6,692 bases of DNA from JBBQBQ01 sp038317685 (GTDB taxonomy: Bacteria; Desulfobacterota; Desulfuromonadia; Desulfuromonadales; DDH964), in assembly GCA_038317685.1 (NCBI GenBank), contig JBBQBQ010000195.1, forward strand, positions 1-6,692, in the 5' to 3' direction. Positions 1-5,716 of this stretch are shown piece by piece. The translations under genes were made by a program, and so were the position numbers. Under the pieces are notes generated by a model that saw only the letters and a program-made list of their open reading frames with translations, was not told the origin of the DNA and did no database searches. Numbering within the stretch: the stretch's first letter is position 1; each line of letters starts with the position of its first letter.

Positions 1-443
1 GTATTCCAAAACTTGAGACTGCGGGTGACGTGTTTCTCGTTATCTCGAAAAATTTCTCCCTCCATCAGTGTATACCCCTCAAACTCTCCTGCGGTATTGA
101 CCTCGACCCGCAGCTGTTCGCCGGCCCGGGCCGGCCCGGCCTGGTGCAGCCGGCTGATGCCGACCAGAAAGCCCTGCTTCACCGGCTGCCCCAACCGCTG
201 GTCTTCATAGCCCTGATAAGCTGCGTAGGCCTGAGCCATAAGCTCGATCAGGGCCACCTCCTCCAGGGTGCCGTCGCCGGCGGCAAAGGGCGAGTCGACC
301 GGAATCCGGGCGGTGACCGTCGCCCCCCCTTCCCGCCAGGCGACCAGTTCGTCCGCCAGGCGCATCGGCCGGCGGTGCGGCACCAGCGCCTCGGCCGGCT
401 GCGGCAGGGGCGGCGGCTGCGGGAAATTCGCGGCGCAGGTCAT
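1..443 (-). CDS. ApeP-like hotdog-fold 3-hydroxyacyl-ACP dehydratase, C-terminus cut by the window edge
   Basis: My translation gives 147 residues with no stop before the window edge. After a proline-rich leader (residues 8-17) comes LVPHRRPM (20-27), the FabZ/ApeP-type motif carrying the candidate catalytic His23. The central helix ALIELMAQAYAAYQGY (64-79) carries the candidate acid Glu67, then GFLVGISRLH (91-100) and a C-terminal strand ending in LKFWN. ApeP-type dehydratases are about 150 residues long, so little is probably missing. By family, it would remove water from a 3-hydroxyacyl-ACP to give an enoyl-ACP in the cytoplasm, a step needed at each round of polyene extension. The ATG overlaps the ammonia-lyase stop as ATGA, so translation is probably coupled; a GAGGA lies directly against the ATG and is too close to be a good ribosome site. 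The next Met (27) would lose His23, so the start is well supported. A related hotdog thioesterase is a less likely alternative. Confidence 0.85.
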   Translation of the reverse strand, partial: MTCAANFPQPPPLPQPAEALVPHRRPMRLADELVAWREGGATVTARIPVDSPFAAGDGTLEEVALIELMAQAYAAYQGYEDQRLGQPVKQGFLVGISRLHQAGPARAGEQLRVEVNTAGEFEGYTLMEGEIFRDNEKHVTRSLKFWN

Positions 444-2032
444 TCCTCGGCCCCGTAGACCGCCAGGTCGTCGAAGAGTTGGCTGGAGAAGAGCAGGCGG
501 CGGAATTTGACCAGGTCCTCATGAAAGATCCGGCTGTTGTCATAGACCGTGAAATGCTCATTGAGGATGCGGTAGACCGCCCCGGTGCCGCGCCCGAGGC
601 CGGCGGCGTTGCGGAACGATAAGGCCTGGAGATCGGCGAGGACCTCCAGCGTCAGGATATGCTTGGCGTTACTGACCGACTTGAACGCCTTGCGGGCCGC
701 CACCGTCCCCATGCTCACCACATCCTGGTTGGAGGCGTTGCAGGAGATGGAGTTGGTGGAGACCGGGTTGGCGAGCTGGCGGTTTTCGGCGGTGGTGGAG
801 GTCGCCAGGTACTGGGCGCCCATGAAACCCATGGTCAGCCCCACGGTGCCGGGGATGAGGAATTCCGGGAGCCCTTCGTTGAGGTGCTTGTCGAGGTATT
901 TGTTGATGCGCCGCTCGGAGAGGGTCGAGAGGGTGGCGATCGCCATGCACAGGGCGTCCATGACGAAACCGATCGACTGGCCGTGGAAGTTGCCGCCGTG
1001 GATGATTTTGCGCTTTTCCGGGATGATGATCGGATTGTCGTTGCTGGAATTCGCCTCCGTCGTCACCGTGCGAATCGCCAGTTCGATCGCCTCCGCGACC
1101 GGGGCCAGGACCTGCGGGGTGCAGCGCACCGAGTAGACGTCCTGAACGTTGATGGTCGTCTCGAAAACCGGCCCGTCCTTGGTCTGGCTGCGAATCAGCT
1201 CATGCATCTTCTCGCGCAGCACGATGTTCTTAGAGCCACGGTAGAGGCGACGGATGGTTGCCGCGATCTCGATCTGGCCCGGATGGGGCTTGACCCGGTG
1301 CAGATCCTCGTCGAAGGCGTCGTCGATGCCGCCGAAGATCTCCAGGGCGAAGGCGCCGGTGACGCAGGACAGCCGCAGCAGCTTGTTGGCGCCGAACAGG
1401 GCGAAGGCTCCGAGGGCGGTCATGGCGCTGGTGCCGTTCATCAGGGCGATCCCCTCCTTGAAGGAGAGGACCATCGGCGTCAAGCCATGGGCAGCGAGGG
1501 CGGCGGCCGCCGGTCGCAGTTCGCCGTCGAGGTAAAGATCTCCCTCGCCGATCATCCCCAGCGCCATGTGGGCCAGATGGATGAGATCGCCGGAGGCGCC
1601 GACACTGCCGCATTCGGGGATGTACGGGGCCAGCCCGGAGTTGATCATGTCCCGCATGAATTCGAGAAGCTGCAGGCGGACCCCGCTATAGCCCTTGACG
1701 AGGGTATTCAGGCGCACGGTCAGGACCGCTCGGGCGATGTAGGGGGGCAAGGGATCGCCGAGGCCGGCGGCGTGGCTGCGGATCAGGTTGACCTGGAGGG
1801 CTTCGATCTCGCGGTTTTCGATGATCTTGTTGCACATCGGCCCGAAGGAGGTGTTGACTCCGTAGATCACCCGCTGGGCCGCCACCTCTTCCTCCAGAAA
1901 GCGCCGGCTCGCCAGGCAGCGCTCCAGGGCGGCGGCGTCGAGGCTGACCTGTTTGTCACCGACGCCGATGGCGACTATATCTTCGATGGTCAGGTGCTCG
2001 CCGTCGAGCACTACGCTGGGACGCTGCTTCAT
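440..2032 (-). CDS. Aromatic amino acid ammonia-lyase (HAL/PAL/TAL family), probably tyrosine or phenylalanine lyase
   Basis: This 530-residue protein has the normal length for the bacterial family. The Ala146-Ser147-Gly148 triad in GSVGASGDL would cyclise to the MIO electrophile. Other family landmarks are YGVNTSFGP (57-65) with catalytic Tyr57, QDVYSVRC (297-304), NSSNDNP (328-334) and the NFHGQ stretch around 348-352. The family removes ammonia from histidine, phenylalanine or tyrosine to give the trans-acrylic acid. Selectivity residues are mixed: NLIRSHAAG has Ser86-His87, as in histidine lyases, but residues 435-441 read NQDVVSM without the extra Glu that histidine lyases carry (NQED). 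As I recall, the Flavobacterium-type tyrosine lyases linked to flexirubin clusters look similar. With an ACP, ketosynthase and ligase around it, I infer that it supplies a coumaric or cinnamic acid starter and is not a hut histidine-degradation enzyme; no hut genes are adjacent. It overlaps the dehydratase by 4 nt. The substrate is unproven. Confidence 0.93.
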   Translation of the reverse strand: MKQRPSVVLDGEHLTIEDIVAIGVGDKQVSLDAAALERCLASRRFLEEEVAAQRVIYGVNTSFGPMCNKIIENREIEALQVNLIRSHAAGLGDPLPPYIARAVLTVRLNTLVKGYSGVRLQLLEFMRDMINSGLAPYIPECGSVGASGDLIHLAHMALGMIGEGDLYLDGELRPAAAALAAHGLTPMVLSFKEGIALMNGTSAMTALGAFALFGANKLLRLSCVTGAFALEIFGGIDDAFDEDLHRVKPHPGQIEIAATIRRLYRGSKNIVLREKMHELIRSQTKDGPVFETTINVQDVYSVRCTPQVLAPVAEAIELAIRTVTTEANSSNDNPIIIPEKRKIIHGGNFHGQSIGFVMDALCMAIATLSTLSERRINKYLDKHLNEGLPEFLIPGTVGLTMGFMGAQYLATSTTAENRQLANPVSTNSISCNASNQDVVSMGTVAARKAFKSVSNAKHILTLEVLADLQALSFRNAAGLGRGTGAVYRILNEHFTVYDNSRIFHEDLVKFRRLLFSSQLFDDLAVYGAEE

Positions 2033-2072
2033 GAGATCTCGTCTTTCTGCAAGGCAGGGACCATCGCCCGGA
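2033..2072 (-). other. 40-nt intergenic gap before the ammonia-lyase gene
   Basis: This is the only intercistronic gap longer than 4 nt in the window. Upstream of the lyase ATG the transcribed strand has a modest purine-rich stretch (AAAGACGAG) and then GAGATCTC, a perfect 8-nt palindrome lying directly against the start codon. I see no long hairpin followed by a T run, so it is not an intrinsic terminator, and no convincing promoter boxes. It is most simply a spacer with a weak ribosome site. Confidence 0.5.
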
Positions 2073-3395
2073 TCAGCCGCGCCCGGCGGCGGAACGATAA
2101 TCGAAAAAATTGACCGGTTTGCGTTTGTCGGGCTGCATCATGCGCTGCTGCACCGTATCGGGATCGGCCAGGACCACCTCCGGTTTGACCCGCAGCCGCG
2201 CCGCCAACTCCTCGGCGACCACCGCCGGATCGAGATCGGGGCGGGCGGCACCGATCACCACCCGGATCCGGTCCGACAGCGGATAATCGTCGAAGACTTC
2301 GATATAGGCGCCGCGCACCCCATCCAATTCCTGAAGCACGGCCAGGATCGCCGGCGGGAAGACCGTCGTCCCCCGATACTTGAGCATCTGTGCCTTTCGC
2401 CCCAGAACCGGCCCAAGCCGGGGGGTGTGCCGTCCGCAGGGGCAGGCATCGGTGTGAAGGACGGCGATGTCGCCGGTGCGAAAGCGCAGCAGCGGCATTC
2501 CAGTGACCTGCAAAGGGGTTGCCACCACCTCCCCCGCCGTTCCGGGCGACAAGGTCCGGCCGTTCTCATCGACGATCTCCACCGCCATCAACTCCGGCTG
2601 CAGGTGGCCGCCCCGACCGGCGCTGCAATCGCCGAAGGCAGTCGCCATTTCGGTGCTGGCATAGGTTCCGTAGACCTGCCCCCCCCACATCTCGGCGAGG
2701 CGGCGGCCAAGGGCGGAGAGGGCCAGGTCGGCGTCGCGGACCGGTTCGCCGATGCAGATCAGGCGGTCCACGCCAAGATCGATCGGCGCGATGCCGTCGG
2801 CGGCGAGCCGGGCGGCCACGCTCACCAGCAGGCTCGGTACTCCGACGATGGCGGTCGGCCGCTGACTGCGCACCAGCTCGGCCAGGGCCGGGATGCTACT
2901 CGACCCGCCCCGGATGGCGAGCGCGCCGAGCCGGTTGAGCCCGAGGAAATAGGCGAGGCCGGCCATGAAGCAACGGTCGATGGCGGCCGCGATCAGCACC
3001 CGGTCGCTGCTGGTGAGACCGGCGGCAGCAAACGCCTGCGCCTCGTTGTAAGCGAGGCGCTCAAGATCCGCGGCAGTCTGAGGGAGAGCCACCGGTCGGC
3101 CAACCGTCCCGGAGGTCAGACAGAGATCATTGATCTCGCTATCCGGTACGCACTGCAGATCGGCGGAGCAACGTTCCAGATCCTCCTTGCCGGTCAGCGG
3201 CAGGGTCGCCAGATCGCCGCAACCCTGGACCGACCGCGGGTCGACGCCATGGGCTTTGAAGAGCCGCCGATAAAAGGGGGAACGCTCGGCGAGAAAAGCG
3301 ACATGCCGGCGCAGCAGCCGGTCCTGAACGGCGGCGATGGCCGGCGGTTCCTGAAAAGCCAGATCTGGCCAGGGAGTGAAGCCGTAGGCCCTCAT
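2073..3395 (-). CDS. PaaK-type (phenylacetate-CoA ligase family) adenylate-forming aryl acid ligase
   Basis: The protein has 440 residues, the usual size of PaaK-type ligases, and is clearly shorter than 4-coumarate-CoA ligases. It has the phosphate-binding loop LTSGTVGRP (93-101), the acyl-adenylate motif YGTYASTEM (242-250), RFRTGDIAVL (304-313) with the ribose-binding Asp309, and CPCGR (318-322), a cysteine pair common in this family. Next comes LGRKAQMLKYRG (331-342), and a small C-terminal domain ends in DKRKPVNFFDYR, where Lys424 or Lys426 would be the lysine of the last core motif. The family makes an acyl-AMP from a carboxylic acid and ATP, then passes the acyl group to CoA; some relatives load a carrier protein. 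Lying between an ACP-acyltransferase pair and an ammonia-lyase, it most likely activates the aryl-acrylic product of the lyase. Whether the acceptor is CoA or the ACP cannot be read from the sequence. The start lies 4 nt after the preceding stop and has GGGAG 10 nt upstream. Confidence 0.9.
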   Translation of the reverse strand: MRAYGFTPWPDLAFQEPPAIAAVQDRLLRRHVAFLAERSPFYRRLFKAHGVDPRSVQGCGDLATLPLTGKEDLERCSADLQCVPDSEINDLCLTSGTVGRPVALPQTAADLERLAYNEAQAFAAAGLTSSDRVLIAAAIDRCFMAGLAYFLGLNRLGALAIRGGSSSIPALAELVRSQRPTAIVGVPSLLVSVAARLAADGIAPIDLGVDRLICIGEPVRDADLALSALGRRLAEMWGGQVYGTYASTEMATAFGDCSAGRGGHLQPELMAVEIVDENGRTLSPGTAGEVVATPLQVTGMPLLRFRTGDIAVLHTDACPCGRHTPRLGPVLGRKAQMLKYRGTTVFPPAILAVLQELDGVRGAYIEVFDDYPLSDRIRVVIGAARPDLDPAVVAEELAARLRVKPEVVLADPDTVQQRMMQPDKRKPVNFFDYRSAAGRG

Positions 3396-3399
3396 GGCT

Positions 3400-4224
3400 T
3401 CAATTCTCCCGCCCGGCGGCCGGCTCCGGCCCCTCGGTCAGCGCCCCGGACATCGCCTCGCGGACGGTGCGACGCAGCTTTCGGAAGGCCTCCGGGCCAC
3501 CGAAAGCGGTGCTGTCGATCGCCGGCAGGGCACGCAGGGTGACCGTCGCCGGGCGCAGCCAGAAGCGTCCGGGGGGGAGGAGTTGCCCGGTGCCGGTGAG
3601 GACCAGCGGCACCACCGGGAGGCCGATTTCAGCCGCCAGCCGAAAAGCGCCGCCGTAGAAATGCTGCAGCCGGCCGTCGCGGCTGCGGTGGCCTTCCGGG
3701 AAAAAGAGGATGTGCCCGCCGCCGGCGACGACCCGCCGGGTCGTGACCAAAGTCTCGGCAAAGCTGCTGCTCTCCACATCGAGGTAGTCCGCCAGCCGCA
3801 TCACCCAGCCGTACCAAGGCATGCGGAAGGGCCAGGCGCGAACCGCGAAGACGACGTCGTAAATCGGCAGCAGACCCATGCAGTAGGTATCGAAGAAGGA
3901 GAGATGGTTGACGACGAAGATGCAGGGCGGCTGGTCCCTTAAGGTTTCGAACCCGGCGCTGCGAAAGGTTACGAAGGGCGCCATGATGAGGAGCCAGCCG
4001 CGCCCGTAAACCCAGATCAAGCCGCGCACGATCCGCCCCGTCTCCCACCGCAGCGGCCACTTTCCGAGCAGAAAGACCAGGGGGAAGAGGAGGATGTCGA
4101 GGAGGGTCCAGGCCACCAGCAACGGGTAGACGACGAGGTTCATCGCTATCGCCGTAAGACCTGCGCTTTGGGATATTTCCCGGGAGAATCCCTGGTCCGT
4201 GCAATCAACCGGCGCCATGGTCAT
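3400..4224 (-). CDS. PlsC-type lysophospholipid acyltransferase family membrane protein
   Basis: This 274-residue protein has a hydrophobic N-terminal segment (about 28-53) followed by a second, weaker one (about 69-85). The catalytic NHLSFFD motif (106-112; His107 and Asp112 form the HX4D pair) and the phosphate-binding FPEGHRSRDG motif (175-184) come next, then GLPVVPLVLTG (201-211). These define the family that moves acyl chains from acyl-ACP or acyl-CoA onto glycerophosphate or other alcohols at the inner face of the membrane. The gene directly follows the ACP gene: the ACP stop TAA is adjoined by ATG with no gap, and an AGGG sits in the last ACP codons. Met3 is a possible alternative start. 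In a pigment operon the likely role is to esterify the finished aryl polyene acid to a lipid, which would anchor it in the membrane. A housekeeping lysophosphatidate acyltransferase is possible but less likely here. Confidence 0.9.
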   Translation of the reverse strand: MTMAPVDCTDQGFSREISQSAGLTAIAMNLVVYPLLVAWTLLDILLFPLVFLLGKWPLRWETGRIVRGLIWVYGRGWLLIMAPFVTFRSAGFETLRDQPPCIFVVNHLSFFDTYCMGLLPIYDVVFAVRAWPFRMPWYGWVMRLADYLDVESSSFAETLVTTRRVVAGGGHILFFPEGHRSRDGRLQHFYGGAFRLAAEIGLPVVPLVLTGTGQLLPPGRFWLRPATVTLRALPAIDSTAFGGPEAFRKLRRTVREAMSGALTEGPEPAAGREN

Positions 4225-4488
4225 TTAGCCCTGGGACGCCATGGCCTTGAGCTTGGCGGCGACGAAGCGATGAATGTCACCGAGGGTGCGGATTCCGCGG
4301 ATCGCCTCTTCCTCGCGAATCTTGAATTTGAAGGCCCCTTCGAGAACGATGACCATGTCGACCGTATCGAGACTGTCAAGCCCCAGGTCTCCGTAGAGGC
4401 TCGCCTCGGGAGTCATTTCCGCCGGGTCCAGTTCGAACTCCTCGGCCAGGGAGGTATTGACCAGATCGATAATCTGCTGCTCAGTCAT
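4225..4488 (-). CDS. Acyl carrier protein
   Basis: This 87-residue acidic four-helix protein has the phosphopantetheine attachment motif GLDSLD (36-41), with Ser39 as the modified residue. Before it, FELDPAEMTPEASLYGDL is typical of ACPs. The C-terminal helix is ILVF-poor but regular (LGDIHRFVAAKLKAM). It would carry the growing acyl chain as a thioester for the ketosynthase and dehydratase. It begins inside the end of the ketosynthase gene (8-nt overlap) and is preceded by a strong AAGGAG, which fits a product needed in greater amounts than its neighbours. It is distinct in context from the housekeeping fabD-fabG-acpP-fabF locus, so it is probably a dedicated pigment-pathway ACP. The assignment as an ACP is very secure; the dedicated role is inferred from the neighbours. 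Confidence 0.95.
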   Translation of the reverse strand: MTEQQIIDLVNTSLAEEFELDPAEMTPEASLYGDLGLDSLDTVDMVIVLEGAFKFKIREEEAIRGIRTLGDIHRFVAAKLKAMASQG

Positions 4489-5716
4489 GCGGATGACTCC
4501 TTAATACCAGTGAAGTATTGACGCCGCCGAGGGCGAAATTGTTCTTCAGGATCGTCGCCGTCGGCAAAGTGTCGCCGGGGCGCAGGTGACGGATGCAGCG
4601 GCAGGCGGCATCGATCTGCTCCAGGTTGAGGGTCGGGATCAGGATGCCGCGGCGCAGCATCTCCACGCAACCGATGCATTCCAGGGCGCCGCTGGCCGCC
4701 ATGGTATGTCCCAGGTGGCCTTTGAGGCTGCTCACCGCGACCCTGTCGCCGAAGAGGGCGGCGATGGCATCACACTCGGCCACATCCCCCTGTTCGGTCG
4801 CGGTGGCGTGGGCATTGATGTAACCGATCTCCCGCGGCTCCAGCCCGGCGTCGGCCAAGGCCAGGCCCATGCAGCGTTCCATCGCCCCGGCGCTGGGGTT
4901 GGCGATGCTGCTCGGGTCGGAGAGCGTCGCGAAGCCGCAAACCTCGCCGAGAATCTCAGCGCCGCGCGCCCGGGCCGAGTCGAGTGCCTCGAGCAGCAGA
5001 ACCCCCGCCCCTTCGGCGCAGACCACCCCGTCCCGGTCGCGATCGAAGGGGCGCGGAGTTCGGGTCGGGGTGTCGTTGAAGTGGGTCGAGGCGGCGTTCA
5101 ACACATCGAAGGTGGCCGCGGTCAACGGGTGAAACTCCTCGGCACCGCCACAGAGCATCAGGTCCTGCCGGCCGAAGGCGATCTGCTCGAAGCCGTAGCC
5201 GAGCGCCTGGGACCCGGTGGCGCAGGCCGCTGACGGGGAGAGGAGGCGGCCGGTGACGCCGAGGGACTGGGCAACGTTGGCGGCGCAGCTGTGGTTCATG
5301 ATCTGGAAGAAGAGGGTCGACTTCATCCGCTCCAGGCTGGAATCGGTGAAGAAGTCCCGGAAGAAATCCTCGCTCGCCTGGGTGCTGCCGATGGTCGAAC
5401 CGAGGGCAATGCCGAGTCGTCCCCCTTGGCGCAGGCCTTCATCGACCCTTCCCTGGGCCAGAGCTTCCCGGGAAGCGAGGGTGGCAAAGACCGACATTGC
5501 GGACATCGAACGGCGATCCTTACGGGGAATCTCCTTGGGATCGATCCCCGGTGCCGGAGCGGCGACCCGGGTGCGCAGGCCGCCGACCCTTGCCAGCTCG
5601 GGGACCCGGCGAACCGCGCTGCGCCCGGCGAACAACCCCTCCATCAGGGTCGCAACGCCGGACCCGAAGGGAGAAACCGCCCCCAATCCGGTAATGACCA
5701 CTCGCCTCAATGACAT
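4481..5716 (-). CDS. FabF-type beta-ketoacyl-ACP synthase (ketosynthase)
   Basis: At 411 residues it has full FabF length. The catalytic Cys165 lies in SAACATGSQALG (162-173), the first His in NAHATAT (301-307, His303), and the lysine and second His in SLKGHLGHTM (330-339, Lys332 and His337). The glycine-rich end NFALGGVNTS (393-402) is also standard. The Cys-His-His set is intact, so it should be an active decarboxylating ketosynthase and not a chain-length factor. It condenses an acyl-ACP with malonyl-ACP. The partial oxidoreductase gene upstream overlaps it by 10 nt and the ACP gene downstream overlaps it by 8 nt, an order typical of secondary type II systems. The flanking ammonia-lyase, ligase and dehydratase point to elongation of an aryl starter into a polyene instead of ordinary fatty acid synthesis. 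The ATG has GAGG 7 nt upstream. Confidence 0.94.
   Translation of the reverse strand: MSLRRVVITGLGAVSPFGSGVATLMEGLFAGRSAVRRVPELARVGGLRTRVAAPAPGIDPKEIPRKDRRSMSAMSVFATLASREALAQGRVDEGLRQGGRLGIALGSTIGSTQASEDFFRDFFTDSSLERMKSTLFFQIMNHSCAANVAQSLGVTGRLLSPSAACATGSQALGYGFEQIAFGRQDLMLCGGAEEFHPLTAATFDVLNAASTHFNDTPTRTPRPFDRDRDGVVCAEGAGVLLLEALDSARARGAEILGEVCGFATLSDPSSIANPSAGAMERCMGLALADAGLEPREIGYINAHATATEQGDVAECDAIAALFGDRVAVSSLKGHLGHTMAASGALECIGCVEMLRRGILIPTLNLEQIDAACRCIRHLRPGDTLPTATILKNNFALGGVNTSLVLRSHPHD
4497..4502 (-). promoter_or_regulatory. Strong Shine-Dalgarno site of the ACP gene
   Basis: The minus strand reads AAGGAG with 8 nt to the ACP ATG. It lies inside the last codons of the ketosynthase gene. 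It is the best ribosome site in the window and supports the chosen ACP start. Confidence 0.8.

Noticed and set aside
120..139. Overlapping GC palindromes (16 nt at 120-135 and 14 nt at 126-139)
   Set aside because: They lie inside the dehydratase coding region and encode an Ala-Gly-Pro-Ala-Arg-Ala-Gly stretch; repeated GGC/CCG codons explain the symmetry, and no T run follows to make a terminator.
205..561. Minus-strand open frame overlapping the lyase/dehydratase junction
   Set aside because: It is out of frame with both real genes; the true dehydratase frame starts at 443 and carries the PHRRPM and IELMAQ motifs.
440..2032. Histidine utilisation (hutH) assignment
   Set aside because: No hutU, hutI or hutG neighbours are present, the NQED glutamate is missing, and the gene overlaps the ApeP-like dehydratase gene in what looks like a fatty-acid-like operon.
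659..2113. Long plus-strand open frame of 484 codons opposite the ammonia-lyase
   Set aside because: It mirrors a gene with clear family motifs and intact active site, and its protein is a low-complexity mix of Gly, Ala, Asp and Arg with no recognisable domain. This is usual for GC-rich antisense frames.
1953..3542. Long plus-strand open frame of 529 codons opposite the PaaK-type ligase
   Set aside because: It is antisense to a motif-confirmed ligase, crosses two gene junctions and shows no domain or plausible ribosome site.
4586..5233. Plus-strand open frame of 215 codons opposite the ketosynthase
   Set aside because: It lies wholly antisense to a FabF-type gene with all catalytic residues and has no recognisable fold.
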